64,000 bases of DNA from Gordonia phthalatica (GTDB lineage: Bacteria; Actinomycetota; Actinomycetes; Mycobacteriales; Mycobacteriaceae): positions 3,410,001-3,474,000 of the forward strand of contig NZ_CP011853.1 in assembly GCF_001305675.1 (NCBI RefSeq). Direction: 5' to 3'. Below the pieces are notes generated by a model, which was given only the letters and a program-made list of their open reading frames with translations, did no database searches and was not told the DNA's origin. The translations under genes were made by a program, and so were the position numbers. Positions 16,090-24,530 of this stretch are shown here, in pieces (position 1 is the first letter of the stretch; each line of letters begins with the position of its first letter).

Positions 16090-16809
16090 TCACCGGAGCG
16101 CCCGGAAGTACCGCCGCTGCTCGGCGGGCAACCTCTCGATCGCGTACGACAGCGCCGCCCGCCCCATGCGTGCCGCGTTGGCCTCGAGGAAGTCCAGGAG
16201 CGCGGGCTCGTCGACACGCTTGCCCATCTCCCGGAGCATCCAGCCGAATGCCTTCTGGATCAGGTCGCGGCGGTCGTCGATCACCAGCGGCGCGACGGCC
16301 AGGATGGCATCGCTACGACCTCCGGTGATGAACGCGTGGGTGCCGACGATGCCGACGCGGCGCTCCCAGAGGTCGTCGGACGCGGCCCATCGCGTCAACT
16401 CGTCGACGTCGTCGGCGCGGCGGGCCCAGTCGCCGAGGATCGGTGCGGCGGAGCAGTCGACGAGGTCCCAGTTGTCGACGCGACCGGCGCGGACGGCGGC
16501 CCGATACTGCTCCACCCAGACCGCGGGTTCGTCGGCGCGGCGGTAGTTCTCGCCGAGAACGAGGAGCGCGAGCATGCGGATCTCGTGGAGTTCACTGCCG
16601 AGCAGGTCGTCGATCACCGCGGCCGGCGACCCGCGCAGGCTCCGCGCGAAGCGCCGGAGTTCGGGAACGGAGACGCCGATGAAGCGGTCGCCCTCCGCGT
16701 ACTCTCCGGGACCGGTCTTGAAGAACTTCTGCGACGACGCCGCCCGCTCCGGACTACCCGCCGCCACGACCTCCGCGACGATCTCGGCCGCGGCGGAGTC
16801 GACGTTCAC
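16090..16809 (-). CDS. DNA alkylation repair protein (AlkD-like)
   Basis: 239-residue all-helical HEAT-like repeat protein of the AlkC/AlkD DNA glycosylase family, which excises 3-methyladenine and 7-methylguanine. Family landmarks include FFKTGPGEYAEGDRFIGVSV near the N-terminus (AlkD pattern K-x-GxGxY-G-D-x-F-x-G-x-xxP), VDNWDLVDCSAAPILG, and WERRVGIVGTHAF. Trp and Asp residues in those stretches line the DNA-binding groove. ATG at 16809, single gene, convergent with nothing. Cytosolic. Confidence 0.88.
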   Translation of the reverse strand: MNVDSAAAEIVAEVVAAGSPERAASSQKFFKTGPGEYAEGDRFIGVSVPELRRFARSLRGSPAAVIDDLLGSELHEIRMLALLVLGENYRRADEPAVWVEQYRAAVRAGRVDNWDLVDCSAAPILGDWARRADDVDELTRWAASDDLWERRVGIVGTHAFITGGRSDAILAVAPLVIDDRRDLIQKAFGWMLREMGKRVDEPALLDFLEANAARMGRAALSYAIERLPAEQRRYFRALR

Positions 16810-16819
16810 GCGGCGGACC

Positions 16820-18025
16820 TCACGCGTCGAGCAATGTCGCGATCGGCGTCGGGGTCAACAGGAACTGGCGGGCCTTCATCAGCTTGCCGACGCGACCGGC
16901 GCCGACGACACCGGTCAGCACACCGTCGCGGCTGTAGTAGGCCAGGAACTTGCGGCCGTCGTCGTCGACCACGTGCACCTGGTCGTCGGACTGCGGCGAG
17001 CCGAGCATCTGGAATTTGAGGCCGTACTGGTCGCTCCAGAAGTACGGCACGGTCTGGTGCGGGATCGTATGGCCGAGCAGTTCGGAGGCGACGAGCGCGG
17101 CGGCGTCGACGGTGTGCGTCCAGTGCTCGACGCGGTGCCCGGCCCAGTTGGCGCAGTCGCCGAGCGCGTACACGTCGTCGACGCCCGTCTTCCCGACGCC
17201 GTCGCAGGCGACGCCGCCGCCGGCGGACCGGTCGGCGAGCGCGATGCCGGAGCCGTCCAAGTACTCGAGATCGGGGACGCCGCCGATCCCCACGACCACC
17301 AGGTCCGCGTCGACGCGGGAACCGTCCGACAGCACCACCGCCACCGCCCGACCGTCCTCGGCGACGATCTCCTCGACGCCCACGCCGACGCGCAGGTCGA
17401 CGCCGGCCTCGACGTGCAGGCGGGTCACCATCTCACCGATCCGGGAACCCAGCGGTCCCGACAGCGGCGACGGCGTCGGCTCGATGAGGGTGACGGGGAC
17501 GTTCAGCTTGTGCAGACTCGCCGCCACTTCGCAGCCGATGAAGCCCGCGCCGATCACCGCGGCGCGCGTGGCGGAACCGGCGGCGGCACGCAGGGCGAGC
17601 GAGTCCTCGACGGTGCGGATCACGTGGACTCCGGCGACGTCGTCCGTGCCGGGGAACCGACGCGGCACGAGCCCGGTGGAGAGGATCAGCGTCCCGTACG
17701 ACACCTGCTCGGTGCCGCCGTCGCGCTGCACGGTGACGGTGTGCGCGGACGGGTCGACGGCGACGACGCGCGCACCGGTCCGCAGGTCGATGCTCGCCTC
17801 GTCGAAGAACTCGGCGGGCTTGAGGTCGACGCGCTCCTCGTCGCCGGTGAGGACGGTCTTCGAGAGTGGAGGGCGGTCGTAGGGCGGGTGCGTCTCGGCG
17901 CCGAGGAGGATCAGTTCGCCGTCGTAGCCGCCGTTGCGCAGGTTCTCCGCCACGCGAATGCCGCCGAGCCCGGCGCCCACGATCACGACCGGAGTCTTCA
18001 CCGATTCCACCACTGTCGTCTCCAC
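16820..18025 (-). CDS. FAD-dependent ferredoxin/rubredoxin reductase
   Basis: 401-residue pyridine-nucleotide-disulphide-oxidoreductase fold. The N-terminal FAD Rossmann motif is VVIVGAGLGGIRVAENLR. The second (NADH) motif is AVIGAGFIGCEVAASL near residue 155, and the FAD-closing YALGDCANW lies near residue 270. No redox-active Cys pair is seen, so it fits ferredoxin-NAD reductases that feed P450 or Rieske oxygenases, or rubredoxin reductases. Start codons at 18025, 18010 and 18001 (all GTG) are possible; 18025 has AGGGCAGGG ahead of it and avoids the upstream gene. A P450 is encoded 4 kb away. Confidence 0.85.
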   Translation of the reverse strand: METTVVESVKTPVVIVGAGLGGIRVAENLRNGGYDGELILLGAETHPPYDRPPLSKTVLTGDEERVDLKPAEFFDEASIDLRTGARVVAVDPSAHTVTVQRDGGTEQVSYGTLILSTGLVPRRFPGTDDVAGVHVIRTVEDSLALRAAAGSATRAAVIGAGFIGCEVAASLHKLNVPVTLIEPTPSPLSGPLGSRIGEMVTRLHVEAGVDLRVGVGVEEIVAEDGRAVAVVLSDGSRVDADLVVVGIGGVPDLEYLDGSGIALADRSAGGGVACDGVGKTGVDDVYALGDCANWAGHRVEHWTHTVDAAALVASELLGHTIPHQTVPYFWSDQYGLKFQMLGSPQSDDQVHVVDDDGRKFLAYYSRDGVLTGVVGAGRVGKLMKARQFLLTPTPIATLLDA

Positions 18026-18051
18026 CCCTGCCCTGTCCGCGATCTGTGAGG

Positions 18052-18654
18052 TCACTGCGGCGAGATGTTCTCCACGCGGGAGACTCGCCAATCCTGATCC
18101 ACCTTAGTGACCGTGATCCACCGCGCAATTCCGACGCGTTCGGGGTAGCCATCACTTTGCCCGACGTGGATCTCCTGCGTCGCGAAGACGAGGACCGTCA
18201 TGAAGTCGGCATGCTTCTCCCCCGGCGCCGCGCTCGACACCGTGGTCGTCATGGTCACCTTGGAGGCGACGGCGTTCGGGAAGACGACGTCGGCACCGCG
18301 CGCCTTGTAATCAGCAGCGATGCTGCCGGTGAGGTGCTTCGCGACCTCGGCGCGCTTCTCCGGGGAGTCGCCGGGAGCGAAGGTCATCAGCGCGGTGACA
18401 CCGTCGACGGCGGCGCGAACCGCGGTGTGATCGGGATGCGCAGAGTCGGCACGCGATTGTGCTCCGACGGTGAAGCCGATCGCGGCGATCGCGATGGCGA
18501 TCACGCTGACGACGAGCCACAGGGTCTGCCATCGGCGGTCGCCGGGCACCTGATTGCGCCACCGCTTCCACGGGTTCTTGGAGCCGCCGAGCGCGGTGGT
18601 CGACGGTGTCACCGGCACCTCCTGGTCTGCGTCGTCCGCCGAGTGCACGCCCAT
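18052..18654 (-). CDS. Mce-associated membrane protein (4th of 4)
   Basis: 200 residues with an acidic N-terminus, then a basic stretch (NPWKRWRNQVPGDRRW), one TM helix (LWLVVSVIAIAIAAIGFTVG) and an extracytoplasmic domain of about 130 residues. This is the layout of Mce-associated proteins, which stabilise MlaD/Mce lipid importers. ATG 18654 overlaps the upstream stop by one base (TGATG). It is the last of four coupled genes of the same type. No Cys in the outer domain. Confidence 0.8.
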   Translation of the reverse strand: MGVHSADDADQEVPVTPSTTALGGSKNPWKRWRNQVPGDRRWQTLWLVVSVIAIAIAAIGFTVGAQSRADSAHPDHTAVRAAVDGVTALMTFAPGDSPEKRAEVAKHLTGSIAADYKARGADVVFPNAVASKVTMTTTVSSAAPGEKHADFMTVLVFATQEIHVGQSDGYPERVGIARWITVTKVDQDWRVSRVENISPQ

Positions 18655-19295
18655 CACGACACCGCCTCCGTCTGCGCGACGAGCCATCGGCCGCCGACCT
18701 GCTTCATCGTCATCGAGACGCCGACCCGGTTCTGGGACGCGTCGCCGCCGACGAGTTCGGGGGTCGTGGTCTGTGCGACCACCAGCACGGTCACGTCCTT
18801 CTCCCCGGCACCCACGACACCGGATGAGACCACCTGCCCGGTGGCCGGTCGCGGTTGGGCTGCGACGAGTGCTTCGAGCTGCGCGCGGCTGCCCTGCACG
18901 CGGATCCGCTGGTCGCCGGTGGTGACGTCGAGGACGTCGCGCAGGTAGTCGTTCGCGCGAGCGGGATCGGCGGTCAGCATGGTGACGACGGCGCCTTCGG
19001 CGGCGGACTGCGCGGCACTCTGGTCGGCGAGCGTGGAGGCGAGGTCGTCGGCGGAGTTGTGGGCCCACCAGCCGATCGCCCCGAGGACCAGAGCTGCGAC
19101 CAGCGCGGCGACGACGGCCAGTCGCACCATCGCGGCGCGACGCTGCGACCGCCGGAACCGTGCCGGTTCGGCGTCGGTCCGCGCCTGCGCTTCGGCGGCG
19201 ACGGCGGCGGCGTACCGCTCGCGGGCCTGCTGCAGTCGCTTCGTGGCCTGCGGGTCGAGTGCCTGCGCGTCCGGTGTCGGCTGCGGTTCGGTCAC
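18654..19295 (-). CDS. Mce-associated membrane protein (3rd of 4)
   Basis: 213 residues from GTG 19295, which overlaps the previous stop as GTGA. A cytosolic coiled-coil-like N-terminus (QATKRLQQARERYAAAVAAE) leads to one TM helix (LAVVAALVAALVLGAIGWW) and an extracytoplasmic domain ending in VGGRWLVAQTEAV, the conserved closing strand of Mce-associated proteins (family pattern W-x-V/L-xx-x). It probably forms a complex with its three neighbours at the membrane. Confidence 0.8.
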   Translation of the reverse strand: MTEPQPTPDAQALDPQATKRLQQARERYAAAVAAEAQARTDAEPARFRRSQRRAAMVRLAVVAALVAALVLGAIGWWAHNSADDLASTLADQSAAQSAAEGAVVTMLTADPARANDYLRDVLDVTTGDQRIRVQGSRAQLEALVAAQPRPATGQVVSSGVVGAGEKDVTVLVVAQTTTPELVGGDASQNRVGVSMTMKQVGGRWLVAQTEAVS

Positions 19296-19804
19296 TGCAG
19301 TTCCTCCAATCCGCTGAGGAGCCACTGGTCGCCTGAGCGGGTGAACGACGCCTGCACCGACTTGACGCGGCTCTCGCTGAGTCCGCTGCGGGAGGTCACG
19401 GTGACGCGCACGATGATCAGCGCTTCACCGCCGGAGTCGTCGGCCCAGGTGACGGCGACGTTCTGCGGCACCCAGTTCACCGAAGTCGCGCCGGCGGGCG
19501 GTGGACCGCTGAGGGCCTTGCTGGACGCGACCGACAGGGGCGGCGCCACCAGGGTGCGGGCCGTCTCCCGATCGCTGGTCCAGGAGCGGGCGTCGACGGA
19601 GAAGACGTCGGAGACGATGGCACCGGCCTTGTCCTGCAGGGCGGCGCGCGCGTCGAGGGTGCGGGAGTCGGTGTCGCGGGCGTCGAGGCTCGTCACGCAG
19701 AAGGTGACGGCGACGGCGAAGACGACCAGGGCCAGTACCAGACGGACGGTTCCGCCGAGTCCGCCCATCGGCTTCTCCAGGTAGGTGACGATGCGCTTCT
19801 TCAC
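19292..19804 (-). CDS. Mce-associated membrane protein (2nd of 4)
   Basis: 170 residues from GTG 19804, coupled by a 4-base GTGA overlap to the gene above. Short basic cytosolic start, one TM helix (LVLALVVFAVAVTFCVTSL), then an outer domain closing with GDQWLLSGLEEL, matching the terminal strand of its neighbours. It is the shortest of the four. Inferred role: accessory subunit of a lipid or sterol import (Mce/Omam) complex. Confidence 0.78.
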   Translation of the reverse strand: MKKRIVTYLEKPMGGLGGTVRLVLALVVFAVAVTFCVTSLDARDTDSRTLDARAALQDKAGAIVSDVFSVDARSWTSDRETARTLVAPPLSVASSKALSGPPPAGATSVNWVPQNVAVTWADDSGGEALIIVRVTVTSRSGLSESRVKSVQASFTRSGDQWLLSGLEELQ

Positions 19805-20397
19805 GGGACCAGCACCAGCCCGTCGATCTTGAGCTCCCCGCCGTCGGGGACCATGCTGACCACCAGGCGGAGACTGCGGATCGGGTTGTCGGCGTCGTCG
19901 CCGGACGCCGAGTTGCTGACCTGCACGCTGGCCGCGATGAGGATGGACGCGCCGTCGCTGGTACGCCATTGGACGGCGGCGGCGTCGACGGTGCCCTCAC
20001 CGTGTGCGCCGGAGTCCTTGACGAAGGTGGAGTAGGAGTCCGCGGACTGGCCGAAGGCGTCGTAGAACGAGCCGGTGGCACCGGCGAGGATCTTCTTGGC
20101 GCGGTCGGGGTCGTCGGCATCGACGTTCAGCAGCAGCTTCACCTTGCTGGTGGCGGCTTTGAGGTAGTCGTCGTCGGAGAACCGCTGGGGTGCGGACGCG
20201 GCGTACCAGATGCCGACGCCGGCCACGATCAGGAGGACGGCGGCGAGCGCGGGCAGCACCAGGCGGGCGCGTCGGCCCATGGTTCGTCGCACGCCGGCCG
20301 ATGCTTCGGCGTCGGCGAGCGCGTCGCGCGCGGCACGCACCTCGCGGCGGGCGTCGCGCCACTGTTTCAGTCGGTCGTCCGATCCTCGTGGCCCCAC
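19801..20397 (-). CDS. Mce-associated membrane protein (1st of 4)
   Basis: 198 residues from GTG 20397. An N-terminal charged helix (LKQWRDARREVRAARDALAD) resembles the coiled-coil of the third protein. One TM helix (LVLPALAAVLLIVAGVGIWY) is followed by a 130-residue outer domain ending ELKIDGLVLVP. It is first in a four-gene, fully overlapping operon, implying fixed stoichiometry. There is no mce gene in the window, so this looks like an orphan (Omam-type) set. Confidence 0.78.
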   Translation of the reverse strand: MGPRGSDDRLKQWRDARREVRAARDALADAEASAGVRRTMGRRARLVLPALAAVLLIVAGVGIWYAASAPQRFSDDDYLKAATSKVKLLLNVDADDPDRAKKILAGATGSFYDAFGQSADSYSTFVKDSGAHGEGTVDAAAVQWRTSDGASILIAASVQVSNSASGDDADNPIRSLRLVVSMVPDGGELKIDGLVLVP

Positions 20398-20419
20398 CCG
20401 GTCGACCTTAGTGGAACCG

Positions 20420-21292
20420 CTACTGGCCGATCCTTCTGCTGTAGTCAGATCGTGACTCGGAATCGGGGTTCAGGAAGATCTCCCCCGATCCGGTGGTCCG
20501 CAGGATGGCCCGTTTCAGCGGTTGCGGCAGGACCGGATACAGGTTCACCCAGCCCATCGACCGGGGTGCGGCCACGCGGACGCGGACGTCGGCGATCGAC
20601 GCGAGCACTTCGCGGGCGACGACGTCGGTGTCGACCGAGGTGACCATCGCATTGGTCGCGAGACCGTCGATGAGGCCGGTGTTGGTGAACGTCGGCATCA
20701 CCGTGGACACCCGGACGCCGCTGCCGGTCAGTTCGGAGTTCAGGGCCTCGGAGAATTCGATCACCCCTGCTTTCGCTGCGTTGTACACGGTGAGGCCGGG
20801 TGTCGGGAGGCGGCCGGCGACCGAGGAGATGTTGAGGATCTGTCCCGAACCGCGCGGCACCATGCGCGCGGCCGCCGCCTGGCTGCCGAGGATCACGCCG
20901 AGCAGGTCGATGTTCACCGTCGCGCGGATCAGCGATTCGCGGTAGTCCAGGAACGGTCCGACGGGCATGATCCCCGCATTGTTGATGAGGACGTCGACGG
21001 GTCCGACGCGCTCGGCGACGGTGTCGAGGAAGTGCTCGAACGACGCCTTGTCGGTGACGTCGAGCTCGATCCCCTCCACGCCCAGGTCAGCGGCGGCCTT
21101 GCCGAGTGCGTCGGCGTCGATGTCGCCGATCGCGACCCGCGCGCCGGCGTCGAGCAGCTCGGTCGCGATCTCGAAGCCGATGCCGCGGGCGCCGCCGGTG
21201 ATGGCGACGACCTTGCCCGAGACCCCCGCTCGGATCCGCGCGTGCCGGTCGGCGGCCCGCCGCCCCGGGGAGAGAATGCTGGTCAATGACAT
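20420..21292 (-). CDS. Short-chain dehydrogenase next to P450/TetR
   Basis: 290-residue SDR. The NAD(P) motif is TGGARGIGFEIA (residues about 32-43). NNAG, ISSVAG and YNAAK give the catalytic Ser, Tyr and Lys. A C-terminal extension (residues about 240-290) carries a hydrophobic stretch (VNLYPVLPQPLKRAIL), suggesting membrane association with a lipid substrate. The gene order P450-TetR-SDR matches Rv3059-Rv3058c-Rv3057c (CYP136 locus) of M. tuberculosis. Substrate unknown. Confidence 0.85.
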   Translation of the reverse strand: MSLTSILSPGRRAADRHARIRAGVSGKVVAITGGARGIGFEIATELLDAGARVAIGDIDADALGKAAADLGVEGIELDVTDKASFEHFLDTVAERVGPVDVLINNAGIMPVGPFLDYRESLIRATVNIDLLGVILGSQAAAARMVPRGSGQILNISSVAGRLPTPGLTVYNAAKAGVIEFSEALNSELTGSGVRVSTVMPTFTNTGLIDGLATNAMVTSVDTDVVAREVLASIADVRVRVAAPRSMGWVNLYPVLPQPLKRAILRTTGSGEIFLNPDSESRSDYSRRIGQ

Positions 21293-21314
21293 TGCGTGGG
21301 GCGCTCCGGTCGGG

Positions 21315-21905
21315 TCAGTGGATCATCGGCGCCAGGTGGCGCGTGGCGAGGTGGCGGGCGTATTCAGGGGTGGCGCGGTCGGGGTCGCTGGCCGGGACCT
21401 CCAGGTAGCTCATCACCAGTCGAACCAGAAGTTCGACGGCTTCGAGGAGCTCGTCGTCGGGCATGGTGGTGCCGCCCTCGCGGAGGGTGCCGGCCACGCG
21501 CGCGGTGACGACTTCGATGAACAACCCGCCGATGCCGCCGAGGGCGTCGCGCACCGAGTAGTCCTCCAGCACGACGCGCCGCAGCAGCGGGTTGGTCTGC
21601 ACCATCTCGGCGCCCAGCGCGAAGCCCTCGATGACGGCGTCGCGCGGCGGGAGTCCGGCGGTCGCGTCCTCGAGTCGGGTCAGCCCGGTCTCGAAGGTCT
21701 CCATCGCGACCGCTTGGAACAGCGCCTCCTTGTTGGGGAAGCGGCGGTACAGGGTGGAGCGGCTGACGCCTGCGGCGCGGGCCACCTCGTCCATGCTGGC
21801 CTTCCGCAGGCCGACGGCGGCGAACTCGTCGGCGGCCGCGGCGACGATCCCCTGCTCCTGCTCGGAGACCGACGCAGTGATCCGCGGTTTGCGGGTGGTG
21901 GGCAC
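21315..21905 (-). CDS. TetR-family regulator of the P450 cluster
   Basis: 196 residues from GTG 21905, whose first base is the last base of the P450 stop codon (TAGTG), so translation is coupled. Clear N-terminal HTH: AADEFAAVGLRKASMDEVAR then AAGVSRSTLYRRFPNKEALF. The helical C-terminus would bind a ligand. An in-frame extension into the P450 gene is not credible. It probably autoregulates the operon, perhaps through the dyad at 23289. Matches the position of Rv3058c. Confidence 0.88.
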   Translation of the reverse strand: MPTTRKPRITASVSEQEQGIVAAAADEFAAVGLRKASMDEVARAAGVSRSTLYRRFPNKEALFQAVAMETFETGLTRLEDATAGLPPRDAVIEGFALGAEMVQTNPLLRRVVLEDYSVRDALGGIGGLFIEVVTARVAGTLREGGTTMPDDELLEAVELLVRLVMSYLEVPASDPDRATPEYARHLATRHLAPMIH

Positions 21906-23242
21906 TACCGCCGCCGCATCTGCACCGGCAGCTTGTCCTTCGGCACCGGCAGCGCGCTGTAGTCCATCGGCATCGTGTAGCGGTCGGGCACCGACCACTC
22001 GTAGCTGCGAAGCAGGTGGTGCATCACCGTCTTGATCTGCATTTGCGCGAAGTAGAGGCCGATGCACTTGTGGACGCCGCCGCCGAACGGGGTCCACGCC
22101 ATCCGGTGTCCCTTATCCTCCGCCCTTTCGGGCGAGAAGCGCTCGGGGTCGAAGACCTCGGGGTGCGAGTAGTACTGCGGGTCGCGGTGATTGATCAGTT
22201 GCGGGATCGACACCATGGTGCCCTTGGGGATGTAGAAGCCCTGCACCTGCGTGTCCTTGACCGCCATCCGGGGCTGCGCGGGGACCGGCGGGCACAGTCG
22301 CAGCGACTCCCGCATGATCAAGTCGATCACCGTCAGTTTTGCGAGGTCGGCGTACTCCAGGGTCTCGCCGAACTCGAAGGACTGGGCCCGCGCCTTCTCC
22401 TGCCATTCCGGATGCTTGGCCATCCAGTACGACATCTGCGTCATGGTGATGGTGGTGGTGTCGTGCGCGGCCATGAGAACGAAGATCATGTGGTTGACGA
22501 CGTCCTCGTCGGTGAACCGCGCGCCGTCCTCACCCTCCGCGTGGCAGAGCACCGAGAACAGGTCGGGCGTCGCCTCCGCACGCTTGGCGGCGATGTGGTC
22601 GTAGAAGAACTCCTCCAGGATCTTGCGCGACCGGACGCCCTTCCACCAGCGCCCGCCGGGAATGGGCTTGCGGACGTAGGCGACGCCGGCGCGGACCGTC
22701 TCGATGAACGCCTTGTTGAGGCGGTCGGCTTCGGCCTGCTCCAGTTCCAGCCCGAGGAACACTTCGAGGGCGACGTCGAGCGTCAGCTTCTTGAACTCGG
22801 CCAGCATCTTGACGCGGCCGGTCGGGAATCGGGTCATGCGTTCGGCGACCATCGGTTGCAGTTCGTCGAGGTAGCCCTGCAGGACGCGCGGGGTGAACGC
22901 CTGCTGCAGGATGTGCCGGTGGTCGCGGTGCTCGTCGAAGTCGAGGAGCATGATGCCGCGGTTGAAGAACGGTCCGATGAAGTAGCTCCAGGCCGGACCG
23001 TTGGCGAAGGCGCGGTCCTTGTTCATCAGGATCTCGCTGGCCGCCGCCGCGCCCGAGCAGGTGACGAACGTGGTGCCGAACGCGTTCATCCCGGACACGT
23101 CGCCGAACTTCAGTCGTTTGCGGTCGGCGAAGCCGAACGGGTCGCGGCGCATCGTCAGGATCTCGAGCACCCCGTTGCGCTCGCTCATCGGAACCGCCTT
23201 GAGATCGCTGCCGGCCTCCGGCTGCGCAAGTAGTACCACCAT
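21905..23242 (-). CDS. Cytochrome P450 (CYP136-like by synteny)
   Basis: 445-residue soluble P450. The heme ligand is in FGGGVHKCIG (Cys near 393), the I-helix has MAAHDTTT, and the K-helix ExxR is ESLR. The start at 23242 has GGAG six bases upstream. It needs ferredoxin and ferredoxin reductase; a candidate reductase is encoded at 16820. The family resembles the CYP51/CYP136 branch, and the flanking TetR and SDR genes reproduce the mycobacterial CYP136 neighbourhood. The physiological substrate is not known; a lipid or sterol is likely. Confidence 0.88.
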   Translation of the reverse strand: MVVLLAQPEAGSDLKAVPMSERNGVLEILTMRRDPFGFADRKRLKFGDVSGMNAFGTTFVTCSGAAAASEILMNKDRAFANGPAWSYFIGPFFNRGIMLLDFDEHRDHRHILQQAFTPRVLQGYLDELQPMVAERMTRFPTGRVKMLAEFKKLTLDVALEVFLGLELEQAEADRLNKAFIETVRAGVAYVRKPIPGGRWWKGVRSRKILEEFFYDHIAAKRAEATPDLFSVLCHAEGEDGARFTDEDVVNHMIFVLMAAHDTTTITMTQMSYWMAKHPEWQEKARAQSFEFGETLEYADLAKLTVIDLIMRESLRLCPPVPAQPRMAVKDTQVQGFYIPKGTMVSIPQLINHRDPQYYSHPEVFDPERFSPERAEDKGHRMAWTPFGGGVHKCIGLYFAQMQIKTVMHHLLRSYEWSVPDRYTMPMDYSALPVPKDKLPVQMRRR

Positions 23243-23288
23243 CGTTGCTCCTCGAGTCGCGCCGCATCGATGTGATGCGACCCATACT

Positions 23289-23310
23289 TCGATTGAAACA
23301 AACTAATCGA
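23289..23310. promoter_or_regulatory. Candidate TetR operator upstream of the P450 operon
   Basis: Inverted repeat TCGATT (23289-23294) and AATCGA (23305-23310), separated by 10 bases, 47 bases before the P450 start codon. It is the only clear dyad in the AT-richer promoter region. Assignment to the adjacent TetR protein is by position only. Confidence 0.45.
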
Positions 23311-23362
23311 TGTGTGTCTACGGGTTCTGGGACGGAAACTTAAATTTGTCGCAACGGGATGG

Positions 23363-24427
23363 TCAGCGCCGCACCAGCTGGGCGTGGCAGCGACGCAGGC
23401 GGTCGTGCCACCACTGCGTGCGCTCCGCCGACGCGAGCGGCAGGTCGATGCCCGGCTCCACGCGACGCGGCTTCACCACACCGCCCTCGATCCGGAACGA
23501 CGGGGCCACGTCGCGGCTGAACAACTCCCCCGTCCCGAGGCCGCACGCGCGGTGCAGGTTCGGCAGGGCGGCGGCCGCGTTGACGCCGGCGGCGATCCCG
23601 ATCGCGGTGTCGAGCGCACTGGAGACGACGACGTCCATCGGCAGCTTGTGCGCCAGGTTGAGCAGCGCGCGCATGCCGCCCAGCGGCGCCACCTTGAGGA
23701 CGGCGATGTCGGCGGCGTCGAGCTGGGCGACGCGCAGCGGATCGCCCGACCGCCGGATCGACTCGTCGGCTGCGATCGGCACCGACACGGCCTTGCGAAC
23801 CTCGGCCAACTCCTCGGCGGTACGGCACGGCTGCTCCACGTATTCAACGTCGCCGATGGCAGTGATCGCTTCGATCGCCTGCGCCACCGACCAAGCGCCG
23901 TTGGCGTCGATGCGGACGGTCTCGACGAGGTCGCGGGCGGCGGCGACGCGCTCGACGTCGTCCTCCAGGCTCTGACCCGGTTCGGCGACCTTCACCTTCA
24001 CCGTGTCGACGCCCGGGTAGCGCCCGATGAGCGCTGCCACCTGGTCGGCGGGCACCGCGGGGACGGTCGCGTTGACGCGCACCGAATCGCGAGTGGGGTC
24101 GGGCGCGCCGAGGTAGGCGGCCTCGATACCCGCGGCCAGCCACATCTTGGCCTCGGCGTCGTCGTACTCGACGAAGGGCGCGAACTCGCCCCATCCGGCG
24201 GGCCCCTGAAACACGAGGGCCTCGCGGACCTTGACCCCCCGGAAGCGGATGTGCATCGGGAGGGCCACGACCTTCGCGGTGTCGAGGAGGTCGTCGACGG
24301 TCGGCATCTTCGGTGGAGGCGGCGGCCCCTTGGGCTGCAGCCGGAAGGTCGGGATGGGCTTCTTGCGATCGTCGGTGGTGCCGAAGAGCGACTGCTTATT
24401 GCGTCCGGAGGGCTGCGAGAAGACCAT
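23363..24427 (-). CDS. menC: o-Succinylbenzoate synthase MenC
   Basis: 354 residues from ATG 24427. Enolase-superfamily enzyme that dehydrates SHCHC to o-succinylbenzoate in menaquinone synthesis. Visible are the capping domain (GPAGWGEFAPFVEYDD), the catalytic KVKVAEPGQS lysine motif, metal ligands in RIDANGAW, EYVEQPC and IAADES, and a second Lys in VLKVAPLGG. Closely follows mycobacterial MenC. The first 40 residues (Lys- and Pro-rich, with PPPPPK) are an extension over that family; Met at 24307 would give the canonical N-terminus. No other men gene nearby. Confidence 0.92.
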   Translation of the reverse strand: MVFSQPSGRNKQSLFGTTDDRKKPIPTFRLQPKGPPPPPKMPTVDDLLDTAKVVALPMHIRFRGVKVREALVFQGPAGWGEFAPFVEYDDAEAKMWLAAGIEAAYLGAPDPTRDSVRVNATVPAVPADQVAALIGRYPGVDTVKVKVAEPGQSLEDDVERVAAARDLVETVRIDANGAWSVAQAIEAITAIGDVEYVEQPCRTAEELAEVRKAVSVPIAADESIRRSGDPLRVAQLDAADIAVLKVAPLGGMRALLNLAHKLPMDVVVSSALDTAIGIAAGVNAAAALPNLHRACGLGTGELFSRDVAPSFRIEGGVVKPRRVEPGIDLPLASAERTQWWHDRLRRCHAQLVRR

Positions 24428-24530
24428 GCGGCCAGGGTAGCCCGGAGCACTCGACACCCGAGTCGGCGCCGAACCTCCGCCTTGGAACAAATCTTTACAT
24501 CTGTGTCATGGCGGGGTTAGAGTCGCTCCC

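Noticed and set aside
21905..22097. N-terminal extension of the TetR regulator into the P450 gene
   Set aside because: The extension has no TetR similarity and would double-code the P450 C-terminus. GTG 21905 overlapping the P450 stop is the natural start.
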